64,000 nucleotides of DNA. Source: Comamonas odontotermitis (GTDB taxonomy: Bacteria > Pseudomonadota > Gammaproteobacteria > Burkholderiales > Burkholderiaceae_C). The stretch lies in the NCBI RefSeq assembly GCF_020080045.1, contig NZ_CP083451.1, positions 2,901,001-2,965,000 of the forward strand, read 5' to 3'. The notes below the pieces were generated by a model. The model was not told where the DNA came from and searched no databases. It saw only the letters and a list, made by a program, of their open reading frames with translations. Shown here piece by piece: positions 26,451-35,702 of the stretch (position 1 is its first letter; each line of letters starts with the position of its first letter). Made by a program: the position numbers and the translations under genes.

Positions 26451-27605
26451 TCATTGAGTGGCTTGCGCACGCGCCTTCTCAAGCCCGGGGGCGCGCTTGG
26501 CCAGCCACACGCCGTGGCGAACGGGCCAGCGCTGAAAGCCCGGGTCCACGCCCAGCGCAACTGCGGCGTGGTGCGCCCAGTACGGATCGAACAAAGCTTC
26601 CCGGCCCAGGGCGATGAGGTCTGCCTTGCCCTCCTGGAGCACCGCCTCAGCCTGGTTCGCGTCCACGATCATGCCAACCGCCTGGGTGCGTACTGCAGCC
26701 TCTTGCCGGATGCGCTCGGAAAACGGCACCTGAAATCCCAATCCGCGCGGAACGGGTAGCGCCTTTGTCTCTTCGGTCAGGCCACCAGAAGAGCAATCGA
26801 TGACATCCACACCCAGTTGCGCCAGCGCACGGGACAACACCACCGAATCATCCAGGCTCCATCCTTCGGCGCTGCCATCTACAACGGAAAGCCTGCAAAA
26901 CAGGGGCTTGCCAGCCGGCCAGACCTCGCGCACCCGCGCTGCAAGCTGCAAGGCCAGCCGCATGCGGCCATCGCGACTTCCTCCCCATTCATCGCTACGC
27001 AGGTTCGAGTTCGGAGACAGGAAACTCGCCACCAGATAACCATGGCCAAGGTGCAGTTCCACCACGTCGAACCCGGCCCTGTCGGCACGCCTGGTGGCCT
27101 CGACAAAGCGCACGATCGTGTCTTCAATGTCCTGCGCACTCATGGCTTGCGGGCTGGACCAGCCAGGCCCTGCAGCCAATGCGCTGGGCCCCAACCGCCG
27201 CCACGGTTCGGCGTCGCTGGCCATCTCTGCCTCGCTGAGCGCTGCCCCGCCCTCCCACAGCGGCTGGCTGCCCGCCTTGCGCCCGGCATGGGCCAACTGC
27301 ACGCCTGCGGCGGCTCCGTTGGCGTGGATGAAATCCACCACGGCCTTGAGCGGCTCAATCTGGTCATCGTTCCACAGGCCCAGGTCAGCAGTGCCGATAC
27401 GGCCGCGCGGGTCGACCGCCGTGCTTTCGGTGAGAATGAGGCCCGCACCCCCGAGGGCAAACTTCCCCAGGTGAACCAGGTGCCAGGGTGTGGCGCACCC
27501 CCGCTGCGCGGCGTGCTGGCACATGGGAGAAATCACGATACGGTTCTTGAGTTCAAGCGATCGCAGTCTGAGCGGCTGGAAAAGCAAAGGAAGCGTAGAG
27601 GTCAT
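26451..27605 (-). CDS. Old Yellow Enzyme-family NADH:flavin oxidoreductase (YqjM-like)
   Basis: The 384-residue FMN-dependent TIM-barrel enzyme has SPMCQHAA with the regulatory Cys of the YqjM class, VQLAHAGRKA, and the active-site segment HLGHGYLVASFLSPNSNLR followed by DEWGG. It also has ALGREALFDPYW near the C-terminus. These enzymes reduce, or in reverse desaturate, C=C bonds conjugated to a carbonyl. In this operon with a KstD-like dehydrogenase, a role in ring desaturation or aromatisation is attractive but inferred. The start has only a weak ribosome-binding sequence. Confidence 0.92.
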   Translation of the reverse strand: MTSTLPLLFQPLRLRSLELKNRIVISPMCQHAAQRGCATPWHLVHLGKFALGGAGLILTESTAVDPRGRIGTADLGLWNDDQIEPLKAVVDFIHANGAAAGVQLAHAGRKAGSQPLWEGGAALSEAEMASDAEPWRRLGPSALAAGPGWSSPQAMSAQDIEDTIVRFVEATRRADRAGFDVVELHLGHGYLVASFLSPNSNLRSDEWGGSRDGRMRLALQLAARVREVWPAGKPLFCRLSVVDGSAEGWSLDDSVVLSRALAQLGVDVIDCSSGGLTEETKALPVPRGLGFQVPFSERIRQEAAVRTQAVGMIVDANQAEAVLQEGKADLIALGREALFDPYWAHHAAVALGVDPGFQRWPVRHGVWLAKRAPGLEKARAQATQ

Positions 27606-27706
27606 CTTGAGAATCAGAACTCCTGGGTTTCAGGCAATGTCGGCCCGTGTCGGTACCCCGTACAGGCATGTTGGCGCCATGGCAGCGCGGAGGGCTCACT
27701 GCAGGT

Positions 27707-28900
27707 TCATGGAGGGCCTTGCCGCTGAAGCAGCATGGCAAACACGGCACCCACCATGAAAAGGCCTGCTCCGCAGACCGCAAATACCGCAGATGCACCC
27801 AGGTGGTCTACGACCCAGGCCGCCCCAAAAATCCCGGCAGACTGTCCGAGAAAGAGGCTGCAGGCAAAAAGCGAGACTGCCGTGCCACGGGCTGCTGGCA
27901 CCATCTGTGTGGCATTGGCCTGCAATGTGTTGTGCAGTGCATAGAACCCAAAGCCGGCCAGCAGGCAGGCAGGAGGTATGAAGCTCCAATGGGGAGCCAG
28001 CGCCATGGCGGCGAATGCCACGCCGATGCAGATGCCTCCGGCTCTTGCCAGCTCCGGCTCGCGCCAGCGCGCAAGCATTCTTTTTGCCGCACGGCTGTAC
28101 ACCAGGCCGCCAACACCATACAGGGCCACCAGCCCGCCAGCCACAGGCATCGACAGCCCGAAGCGCAAATGGAGGTCACTAGGAATGAATGCCAGCGCGC
28201 TGAATGCAAACGCTCCCTCCAGCGCGGTCACCAGGAGAACCACCCTGGCCCAGGGGTTGCGCAGCACCGATTGGAATCCTTCCACCAGCCCCGCTGGAGT
28301 GCTTTGCACCCTCGGTTGCGCCGCCGCAAGCTGCCGGGTCAGGAACATGCCAGCACAGCAAAAAAGCAAAGCCAGTACCCAGAACGCAGAACGCCAGCCC
28401 CATGCGTGTGCAAGAGCGCCGCCCACCCACTGTCCACTGATCATGCCGAACACGGTAGCGCCCAGCAGTTGTGCCAGCACAGCCTGACGGCCCTGGTAAG
28501 GCACTGTATCGCCGATCCAGGCCATGGCCAATGGAATGATTCCGGCAGCGGCACCGCCTGACAGCACACGTGCGGCAACCAGCCACTCCATGCTCGGCGC
28601 CATGGCCGCCAGAACGCTTCCAACGGTGCAGGCCAGGGTCGCCAGTCCGATAACCCGGGTTTTTCCAAAACGATCGCCCAAGGGGCCATAAAGAAGCTGA
28701 AGCACCCCGTAAGCCAGGGCGAATGCGGAAATCGCACCCGCAGCCCGACCCTGCGTCACGGAAAAATCCTGGGCAAACGCGGGCAGCATGGCATCACAGA
28801 TACGCATGGAAGCCATGCTGGTGAACGCGCAACTTCCCACAAGCCAGAACTGGGCAGGCCTTTGGGGTAGCACAGCCGATTGCGGCTTCTGCACGGACAT
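27707..28900 (-). CDS. MFS transporter
   Basis: The 397-residue protein has twelve hydrophobic segments and the major-facilitator motif YGPLGDRFGKTRVIGLA between helices 2 and 3, with a related GVGGLVYSRAAKRML loop in the second half. It resembles drug/metabolite:proton antiporters of the inner membrane. Placed between the MBL-fold and OYE genes, it may export an intermediate or import the substrate in parallel with the ABC system. It starts 39 bp after the MBL gene ends. Confidence 0.9.
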   Translation of the reverse strand: MSVQKPQSAVLPQRPAQFWLVGSCAFTSMASMRICDAMLPAFAQDFSVTQGRAAGAISAFALAYGVLQLLYGPLGDRFGKTRVIGLATLACTVGSVLAAMAPSMEWLVAARVLSGGAAAGIIPLAMAWIGDTVPYQGRQAVLAQLLGATVFGMISGQWVGGALAHAWGWRSAFWVLALLFCCAGMFLTRQLAAAQPRVQSTPAGLVEGFQSVLRNPWARVVLLVTALEGAFAFSALAFIPSDLHLRFGLSMPVAGGLVALYGVGGLVYSRAAKRMLARWREPELARAGGICIGVAFAAMALAPHWSFIPPACLLAGFGFYALHNTLQANATQMVPAARGTAVSLFACSLFLGQSAGIFGAAWVVDHLGASAVFAVCGAGLFMVGAVFAMLLQRQGPP

Positions 28901-28939
28901 TTCGCTGGCGGAACGGGTAAAGAGCGATCGGGCCGGGCT

Positions 28940-29899
28940 TCAGCCTTCCAGCGTCTTCCACATCTCAATGTCACGCTCGGCAGTCCAGATGCGCGGATCC
29001 GCGTACTGGGTGGCCTCGTCATAGCAGCGGGTCACGTCGAACGGCATGCAGTGGTCAAAGATGACCCAGTGCCCATACCTGGGCCGCAGCGCCGCATAGG
29101 TCTCCTTGTAGACAGCATTCAAGTCCTTGCCAGCGGCCACACCTTTTTGCACGCTCAGGTACACATCGGCAATGAAATCGCGGGTCTCGCTCAGCCCTCT
29201 GCTCACGTCTTCGGGGGTCGTGAGTGCTGCACCACGGCCAGGCACAAGCGTCTTGGGTTTAAGTGCCGCGAGATTCTCCAGCGTCCGGGGCCAGTCCTTG
29301 AAGTAAGCATCCCCCGCATAAGGTGTGGCGCCGAATTCCACCAAGTCGCCCGAGAGCAATGCGCCCTCTCCCGGCAGCCAGACAATGGTGTCTCCCTTGG
29401 TGTGGCCACGGCCCAGTTGCAGCAGCTGGACTTCGAGCTTGCCAAGCCATAGCGTCATCTTGCCGGTGAAGGTCATGGTCGGCCAGGTCATTCCGGGAGG
29501 CACGGTCTCGACATTGCTGAAGAGCCGGGGAAAGCGGCCGATTTCACTGGCCTTGTCCTGTTCGCCACGCTCCACGATCAGGTCATAGGTGTCCTGGCTG
29601 GCGATGATTTCCTGCGGCTGGTAGGCACTCGCCCCCAGTACGCGCACGGCGTGGTAGTGCGTCAGCACCACGTACTTGATCGGCTTGTCGGTCACCTCCC
29701 GGATGCGCCGGATCACATCGGCTGCCATCGCTGGAGTGGCCTGCGTATCGGCAACCAGCACTGCGTCGTCACCGATGATGATGCCGGTATTGGGGTCTCC
29801 TTCTGCCGTGTAGGCCCAGGCATGTTCGGAGATCTGGCTGAAAGTGACTTTTTTCTCTTCCAGGTCAGCCTGGCTGGCGAATTTCTTGGTCTGGGTCAT
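28940..29899 (-). CDS. Metallo-beta-lactamase-fold hydrolase with altered metal motif
   Basis: The 319-residue protein follows the MBL fold: NTGIIIGDDAVLVADTQAT, YVVLTHYHAVRVLGASAY, the later LGRGHTKGDTIVWLP (His ligand) and LLSGDLVEFGATPY (Asp ligand). The canonical HxHxDH motif reads HYHAVR, so the second-metal Asp and His are missing. It may bind one metal or act differently from standard hydrolases. GGAGATCTCC precedes the start. It lies downstream of the ABC transporter genes, separated by the MITE-like element. Confidence 0.88.
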   Translation of the reverse strand: MTQTKKFASQADLEEKKVTFSQISEHAWAYTAEGDPNTGIIIGDDAVLVADTQATPAMAADVIRRIREVTDKPIKYVVLTHYHAVRVLGASAYQPQEIIASQDTYDLIVERGEQDKASEIGRFPRLFSNVETVPPGMTWPTMTFTGKMTLWLGKLEVQLLQLGRGHTKGDTIVWLPGEGALLSGDLVEFGATPYAGDAYFKDWPRTLENLAALKPKTLVPGRGAALTTPEDVSRGLSETRDFIADVYLSVQKGVAAGKDLNAVYKETYAALRPRYGHWVIFDHCMPFDVTRCYDEATQYADPRIWTAERDIEMWKTLEG

Positions 29900-29941
29900 G
29901 GAGATCTCCTTGGAATGGTTCGATAGGTTGAAAAGAAGTAT

Positions 29942-30126
29942 TCAGAGCCGTTAACACAACCCAGCAAATCGCAGATTTGCGGTTGAGACGAGGCGCCGGG
30001 CCGCGTCAGGCCGGGCCGCGCTAGGCGAAGCCGCAGGCAGTACAGACGTACGACAAGGCTGGGCGCCCCCGGTTAGGCGCCCCCGACGAAGCAACGACAT
30101 ATCAAGGGTTGTGTTTGCGGCTCTCA
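29942..30126. mobile_element. MITE-like structured element with terminal inverted repeats
   Basis: The termini AGCCGTTAACACAACCC (29946-29962) and GGGTTGTGTTTGCGGCT (30106-30122) are inverted repeats matching at 15 of 17 positions, with further partial pairing outside. The interior has direct repeats of CCGGGCCGCG and GGCGCCCCCG and a GTAC-centred palindrome, and encodes nothing. The right end overlaps the stop codon of livF. Size and structure fit a miniature inverted-repeat element or a large intergenic structured repeat; no target duplication was identified. Confidence 0.6.
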
Positions 30127-30834
30127 GTGCGCCCCCAGGTAGGCTGCCTTGACCTTGGGATCATTCAGCAGTTCCCTTCCCGTGCCTTCCAGGGTGATCA
30201 GCCCTGTCTCCAGCACATAGGCGCGGTCGGCCACGCCAAGGGCCTGCTTGGCCATCTGCTCCACCAGCAGAATGGTCAGGCCCGAATGGCGCAGTTGCCG
30301 GATGGCATCAAAGATGTCCTTGATGATCAGAGGAGCAAGCCCCAGAGAGGGCTCGTCGAGCAGCAGCAGTTTCGGCTCGCTCATGAGCGCACGGGCAATG
30401 GCCAGCATCTGCTGCTCTCCTCCGGACAGGGTGCCCGAGAGCTGGTGCTGCCTCTCCCGCAAGCGGGGGAAGCGGTTGAACTCCCGCTCCATGGCGTCTT
30501 CAATGGCGCGCGGCGCTCCTCGCCGCGAATAGGCCCCCAGCATGAGGTTCTCGCGCACCGTCTGGTCTGCAAACACGCCGCGCCCTTCGGGAGACATGGC
30601 AACGCCAAGGCCGACACGCTGGTGAGGGGCGACCTGGCTGCAGTCCTTGCCGCCAATAACGATCTTCCCATCCTTGAGTGGCTCCAGCCCGGCGATGCTC
30701 TTGAGCAAAGTGCTCTTTCCTGCGCCATTGGCGCCGATGATGGTCACCACCTCGCCGGCACGGACTTCAAGATCTACGCCTTTGACGGCCTCAATGGCGC
30801 CGTAGGACACCTTCACGGAATCAAGTTTCAGCAT
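30124..30834 (-). CDS. livF: Branched-chain-type ABC transporter ATP-binding protein (LivF-like)
   Basis: The 236-residue ATPase has Walker A GANGAGKSTLLK, signature LSGGEQQ, Walker B LLLLDEPSLG and the LivF-type C-terminus. It would energise uptake by the HAAT-family importer encoded just upstream (fused permease/ATPase, permease and binding protein). It starts 11 bp after the fused gene. Given the surrounding enzymes, the substrate is more likely an aromatic or alicyclic acid than an amino acid; HAAT systems for such compounds are known. Confidence 0.94.
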   Translation of the reverse strand: MLKLDSVKVSYGAIEAVKGVDLEVRAGEVVTIIGANGAGKSTLLKSIAGLEPLKDGKIVIGGKDCSQVAPHQRVGLGVAMSPEGRGVFADQTVRENLMLGAYSRRGAPRAIEDAMEREFNRFPRLRERQHQLSGTLSGGEQQMLAIARALMSEPKLLLLDEPSLGLAPLIIKDIFDAIRQLRHSGLTILLVEQMAKQALGVADRAYVLETGLITLEGTGRELLNDPKVKAAYLGAH

Positions 30835-30845
30835 CTCTTCGTCCT

Positions 30846-32654
30846 TCAGATGGCGACATGTGCATCGCAGGTCTCACGGGCCTCAATGTCGTCTTCGTCG
30901 TCGACACCAAGATAAGCCTCGATGACACGTGGATTGCACTGAACCTCCGCCGGCTTGCCTTCCGCGATCTTGATACCGTAGTCCAGCACGATGACGTGGT
31001 CGGAGACGGACATGACGAGATCCATGTGGTGCTCCACCATCAGGATGCTGACACCGCACCGGCCTATGCGCAGCAGCAGTTGCCCCAGCTCGGCCGTCTC
31101 ATGGGGGTTGAGACCCGCCGCAGGCTCGTCCAGAAGGAGCAACTGGGGCTCGGTGGCAAGTGCACGGGCCAGCTCGGCCCTGCGTTGGAGGCCATAGGAA
31201 AGGCTGCCCGCCGGCTGATGGGCGAGATGCGCGAGGCCCACCAGTTCCAGAAGCTCCAGTGCGCGCGCCCGGGTTCCCGCTTCTTGCCGGCCTGCAACGG
31301 GTAGCCCCATCAACGATGAGAAAAAACCATTGCGCATCCGCGTATGGCGGCCCAGCATGACGTTGTCCAGCACCGAAAGATCGGAAAACAGCCGCAGGTT
31401 CTGAAAGGTTCGTCCCATGCCCATGTTGCATATCAGATGCGCAGGCTTGCCTGCAATCTCCTGGCCCAGGAACCGGATGGAGCCGGAAGTCGGTTTCACA
31501 ACGCCAGTCAGCATATTGATCATGGTGCTCTTGCCTGCGCCATTGGGGCCGATCAAGGCATGGATATGGCCTCGCTGGAGCCGGAACGACACGTTCTGCG
31601 CCGGCGTGATGCCACCATATGCCTTGGTCACCCCTTCCACCGCAAGCAATTCGCCCTCTCCTGCCGGCCCGATGCGCGTCGCCTTGGGCGGCTCCACAGG
31701 CCTCTCGCCCGCTTCTGCTTCGGCGCGCCCTTTGAACAGCGCCCTGAAAACACCGGCTACGCCGCCCGGCATCACATACAGGGCAAACAACAACAGAAAG
31801 CCATAGAGGAAATGCTGTGCCGAAGGCCACCGGGCCAGGGCCGCGTCGACAGTCGTCAGAATGACTGCTCCGATCAAAGGCCCGTACATCGAACCGGCCC
31901 CACCAAAAAGCACCAGCAGCAAGATGAAGATCGAAAGATGGAAGGTGATGAAGTCGGAGTTGATGTATTGGTTTTGCTGCGCAACCAGTGCTCCGGCAAT
32001 GCCGCAGGTCACGGCCGCCACCACGAAGGCGATGACCTTGGCCCGGTAGACGCGCACCCCCACCGACGCAGAGGCGATCTCGTCGGCCTGCAGCGACAGC
32101 AGTGCGCGACCGAAGCGCCCCTGCAGAAGATTGCGCAGCAGAAGATGCGCGAGCGCACACAGCACCATGGCAAACCAGACCCACTGCTGTGAGGTCAGGG
32201 GCTGGTCATTCCAGGTAATGGGACGGATGCCATAGATGCCTTGCGCCCCACCGAAGACCTCCGTCCACTCCCCCACCAGCTTCTCCACCACGATGCCGAA
32301 GGCCAGCGTCACCATGGCCAGATAGGGACCTTTGACGCGCAGCGAAGGTAGTGCGATCAGAACGCCACAGACGCCTGAAATGGCCGCAGCGGCAATGAGC
32401 GCGAGCCAGGGGCTGATTTCGGTCTTGGTGGTCAGGAGCGCCACCGCATATGCGCCCGCAGCAAACAGCCCCGCTTGCCCCAGAGATTTTTGACCAGCAA
32501 ACCCCACCAGGACATTCATGCCTGCAGCGCAGAGGTAGTACACGCACATCATGAAAATGATGCGCAGGTAGTAGTCGTTGCCCACCAGGGAGGTCACCCC
32601 GATCACCGCTGCGGCGGCAGAGGCGACACCGATGAAGTGTTGAGCGCGCTTCAT
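30846..32654 (-). CDS. Fused LivM-type permease / LivG-type ATPase
   Basis: The 602-residue protein joins two normally separate subunits. Residues 1-300 are a LivM-like permease with about nine to ten membrane segments (GVTSLVGNDYYLRIIF, YLCAAGMNVLVGFAGQKSLG). Residues about 330-590 are an ABC ATPase with Walker A GPNGAGKSTM, signature LSYGLQRR and Walker B LLLLDEPAAG. The Ala/Glu/Pro-rich linker near residues 300-330 is short. Fusion of LivM and LivG is known in the family. Its start overlaps the livH stop by 4 bp. Confidence 0.94.
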   Translation of the reverse strand: MKRAQHFIGVASAAAAVIGVTSLVGNDYYLRIIFMMCVYYLCAAGMNVLVGFAGQKSLGQAGLFAAGAYAVALLTTKTEISPWLALIAAAAISGVCGVLIALPSLRVKGPYLAMVTLAFGIVVEKLVGEWTEVFGGAQGIYGIRPITWNDQPLTSQQWVWFAMVLCALAHLLLRNLLQGRFGRALLSLQADEIASASVGVRVYRAKVIAFVVAAVTCGIAGALVAQQNQYINSDFITFHLSIFILLLVLFGGAGSMYGPLIGAVILTTVDAALARWPSAQHFLYGFLLLFALYVMPGGVAGVFRALFKGRAEAEAGERPVEPPKATRIGPAGEGELLAVEGVTKAYGGITPAQNVSFRLQRGHIHALIGPNGAGKSTMINMLTGVVKPTSGSIRFLGQEIAGKPAHLICNMGMGRTFQNLRLFSDLSVLDNVMLGRHTRMRNGFFSSLMGLPVAGRQEAGTRARALELLELVGLAHLAHQPAGSLSYGLQRRAELARALATEPQLLLLDEPAAGLNPHETAELGQLLLRIGRCGVSILMVEHHMDLVMSVSDHVIVLDYGIKIAEGKPAEVQCNPRVIEAYLGVDDEDDIEARETCDAHVAI

Positions 32655-33574
32655 ACCTTTTCCACCATCGGCTTGCCGAAGAGACCTGTTGGCCGGAAGG
32701 CCAGCACCAGAATGACAAGGGCAAACACCGCAACCTCACGCCACTGCGCCTGCCACAGATTGACGAGGGATTCCAGCACCCCGAGCGCAAAGCCGCCGAT
32801 GACGCAGCCGCGCGGGTTGCTGAGCCCACCAATCATCGCCCCCGAGAAACCTTTGAGCCCGACGGCAAGCCCCATGAAAAGCGATGCCTGGGCAATGGGC
32901 GCCAGAAGAAAACCGGAAAGGCCCGCCAGCGCGGAACTGACGACGAAGGCGCCCACCATGATCGCGTTGGTATTGATGCCCATCAAGCTGGCAACGCTCC
33001 CATTGGCGGCCACGGCACGCATCGCCTTTCCCACCATGGTGCGGTTCATCACCCAGTCGAAAACAAGCATGATGGCGATCGCCACGGCCAGCATCAGCAT
33101 CTCTTGTGGCCGTACCCCGATTCCCAGGATCCGGATGACCGAATCTCCGACGGGCCCAGGCACCACTACAGGCTTGGGCCCCCAGATGGCCAGACCAATG
33201 CTCTGCAGGATGACACCGAATCCGAGCGTGCTCATCACCCATGCCATGCCAGGGCGCCCGGCGAACGGGCGCACTCCCACCAGGTAAAGCACCCATCCGA
33301 GCAACCCCATTACGCCCAATGCCGCAGCCAGCGCCAGCAATTGCGCGCCCGCGCCAGGCAGGACCGAGCCAAAGGTGGTGGAGCTGATGGGAAGACCCAG
33401 CATCAGAAAGAGCGCGCTCATGCCAATGAAGGCGCCCGCCGACACAAACTCGCCATGCGAGAAATTCAAGGTCTTGGTCGTCGTGAAAGTGATGCTGAAT
33501 CCCAACGCCACCAGCGCGTATGCACCACCCACGGCCAAGCCGCTGAGAATCGCCTGTAAGAGCGCCTCTGTCAT
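32651..33574 (-). CDS. livH: Branched-chain-type ABC transporter permease (LivH-like)
   Basis: The 307-residue inner-membrane permease has the LivH start AILSGLAVGGAYALVALGFSI, then LNFSHGEFVSAGAF and GLKGFSGAMIGG near the C-terminus. I chose the internal ATG (MTEALLQAIL) with GGAGA upstream; the 15-codon upstream extension is not family-like. It lies 60 bp after the binding-protein gene and overlaps the fused LivM/G gene, forming an operon. Confidence 0.94.
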   Translation of the reverse strand: MTEALLQAILSGLAVGGAYALVALGFSITFTTTKTLNFSHGEFVSAGAFIGMSALFLMLGLPISSTTFGSVLPGAGAQLLALAAALGVMGLLGWVLYLVGVRPFAGRPGMAWVMSTLGFGVILQSIGLAIWGPKPVVVPGPVGDSVIRILGIGVRPQEMLMLAVAIAIMLVFDWVMNRTMVGKAMRAVAANGSVASLMGINTNAIMVGAFVVSSALAGLSGFLLAPIAQASLFMGLAVGLKGFSGAMIGGLSNPRGCVIGGFALGVLESLVNLWQAQWREVAVFALVILVLAFRPTGLFGKPMVEKV

Positions 33575-33634
33575 GATTGTCTCCAAGTGAACGGGCAGAG
33601 CCGCGCTGTGCGGCCCCATCCTGCGCCGCGTGCG

Positions 33635-34831
33635 TTATTGTTTGAAGTCGGCGGGCGAGAGCGAGCCCACGATAGGGTCCGTGTAGGGCTGGAGCTTGCC
33701 ATCCTTCCAGCGGATCCACACCAGGTCCTTGGCCGTCAGCGCTTCGTGATTGGCCTTGCTGAACGGCTTTTCGTAGGTTTTCAGAACGCCTTGTACCGGC
33801 GCCTTCAGGTCTTCAAGCGCCAGGCGCACGGCATTGCCGTCAACGCTGTTGGCCTGCTTGACGGCAGCCGCGTAGAGCTGGATGGAGTCATAGCCGTGCA
33901 GTGCAAAGGAGAAGGAGCCCGGCGCCTTGAGCTTGGTGCCGATGCGGTCAAACAGCTTTTGCTGGGCGGGCGTGCGGTTTTCGCTGACCGTACGCATGAA
34001 GATGGGTTTTTCCGCCAGCGCCTTGCCCGCCGCATCATAGAAGGTGATGTTGTCTGCAGCCCAAGAGGTCAACACCAGGGGAAAGTAATTGATCTTCTCC
34101 ATGCTGCGCACGAGCTGGGCAATCGGCGTTCCCTGGGCCCACACCACGACCGTGTCCACGCTGGCCGATTTCATCTTGCTCAGCTGAGAGGTCATATCCG
34201 TATCGCCCACGCCGAACTTTTCGGTGGCTGCAATCCTGATGCCCTGCAGCTTGGCAATCTCCTCCATGTCCTTGAGACCGCCCTGCCCGTATCCAGTGGT
34301 CTCGGCCATGAGGCCCACCACCTTCGATGTATCTCCGTTCTTTTTGACATAGGCCATGAGCGCTGCCACTTGTTCGCGGTCCACCATGGAGACGCGGAAC
34401 ATGTAGTTGTCGGCGCCCGCGCTCATGGGTTTGGTGATGTCGGTTCCCGAGCCCACGTTGCCGATGACTGGAATCTTTTTCTGGTTGGCAATGTGCTTCC
34501 AGGCCATGGCATTGCCGGAGTTGGTCGGCCCGAAGACGGCCGATACCTTTTCGCTGTCCACCAGTTCGCTCATGTTCTGGATCGACTTGGGAGGCGCCGA
34601 GATGTCGTCCCGCGTCACAAGCACCATTTTCCGGCCCAGCAGCCCGCCACCGGCATTGATGTCTGCAATGGCTGCCTCCATGCCCAGGACAGCGGCCTGA
34701 CCGCTTTGGGCAGACGGCGAAGCGGACAGGTCGCCGTTGTAGCCCACCTTGATGTCCTGTGCACTTGCAACGGCAGCAGCCAGCAGGCCCGCCGTCAGGA
34801 TGACGTTCTTGATGAACGAAGGATGATTCAT
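33635..34831 (-). CDS. ABC transporter substrate-binding protein (branched-chain family)
   Basis: The 398-residue periplasmic receptor has a signal peptide (MNHPSFIKNVILTAGLLAAAVASAQ, cleaved after ASA) and a type I binding fold: IKVGYNGDLSASPSAQSG, INAGGGLLGRKMVLVTRDD and VFGPTNSGNAMAWKHIA. It is longer than LivJ and similar to receptors for aromatic acids. The ATG with GGAG six bases upstream was chosen over one four codons earlier. It lies 66 bp after the SDR gene within the operon. Confidence 0.93.
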   Translation of the reverse strand: MNHPSFIKNVILTAGLLAAAVASAQDIKVGYNGDLSASPSAQSGQAAVLGMEAAIADINAGGGLLGRKMVLVTRDDISAPPKSIQNMSELVDSEKVSAVFGPTNSGNAMAWKHIANQKKIPVIGNVGSGTDITKPMSAGADNYMFRVSMVDREQVAALMAYVKKNGDTSKVVGLMAETTGYGQGGLKDMEEIAKLQGIRIAATEKFGVGDTDMTSQLSKMKSASVDTVVVWAQGTPIAQLVRSMEKINYFPLVLTSWAADNITFYDAAGKALAEKPIFMRTVSENRTPAQQKLFDRIGTKLKAPGSFSFALHGYDSIQLYAAAVKQANSVDGNAVRLALEDLKAPVQGVLKTYEKPFSKANHEALTAKDLVWIRWKDGKLQPYTDPIVGSLSPADFKQ

Positions 34832-34897
34832 GGTTGTCTCCATTTTTTAGTGATTGAACCCATCGAGTTCCAGGTTGCAGTCGCGGAAATACCCCTC

Positions 34898-35674
34898 TCA
34901 GGCGGCCAGAAAACCTCCATCGATGGGAAGCGTGACGCCGGTGACATAGGTAGCCATGCTGGAGGCGAGAAACACGACCGGGCCGACGAGTTCCTCGGGC
35001 TGGCCCACGCGTGCCATTGGCGTGCGAAGCATGAACTTGTCCAGGCGTTCGGGAGCCTCACGTGTGTAGGAAGTCATGGGGGTTTCGATGACTCCGGGCG
35101 CAATGGCGTTGACGCGTATTCCGTCCTTCGCCAGCTCGACGGCCAGCGCCTGGGTCAGCATCTTGACTGCACCTTTGGATGGCGAGTATCCGACCACATT
35201 CGGAATACCGGTGGTCGACGCAATGGAGCCCACATTGATGATGACGCCCCGGGTCCTTCTCAACGATGGGAGCCACGCATGCGTGGGATGAAACGTTCCC
35301 ATCACGTTGACATCGAGAGTCCGCTGAAGATTGGCAGCCACTTTCTGGCTGTCCACCCCTTCGCGGATGATGACCCCTGCGTTGTTGACCAGGATGTCTA
35401 TGTCACCGACCTCATTGCCAACGTCCTCCGCCAGTGCATCGCACTCAGTGGATGAAGTCACATCAAGCCGGTATGCAAAGGCCTTTTCCCCTGCCTCCTG
35501 AATCTCTCCAACCACCGATTTCGCATTGGCCTCGTTGAGATCGGTGACGATGACAGTGGCTCCAGCCTTGGCCAGGCCCTTGGCGATGGCTTTGCCGTTT
35601 CCCTGCCCCGCGCCCGTGACCAGCGCGACCCGCCCGCTCAGCAAACGAGGCGCCATCCATTCCGTGATTTCCAT
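34898..35674 (-). CDS. Short-chain dehydrogenase/reductase
   Basis: The 258-residue SDR has the TGAGQGNGKAIAKGLA cofactor loop (TGxxxGxG), NNAGV, the catalytic Ser of INVGSIAS and the Tyr-Lys pair of YSPSKGAVK, and the PG motif after strand 6. It oxidises or reduces an alcohol/ketone with NAD(P). The Asp at the end of strand 2 (VTDLNEANA) favours NAD. Directly after the KstD-like gene (28 bp), it may form the ketone that enzyme acts on. MEITEWMAPRLL is the chosen start. Confidence 0.94.
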   Translation of the reverse strand: MEITEWMAPRLLSGRVALVTGAGQGNGKAIAKGLAKAGATVIVTDLNEANAKSVVGEIQEAGEKAFAYRLDVTSSTECDALAEDVGNEVGDIDILVNNAGVIIREGVDSQKVAANLQRTLDVNVMGTFHPTHAWLPSLRRTRGVIINVGSIASTTGIPNVVGYSPSKGAVKMLTQALAVELAKDGIRVNAIAPGVIETPMTSYTREAPERLDKFMLRTPMARVGQPEELVGPVVFLASSMATYVTGVTLPIDGGFLAA

Positions 35675-35702
35675 GTTAATTCCCTGGTTTTGGCTATACG
35701 GA

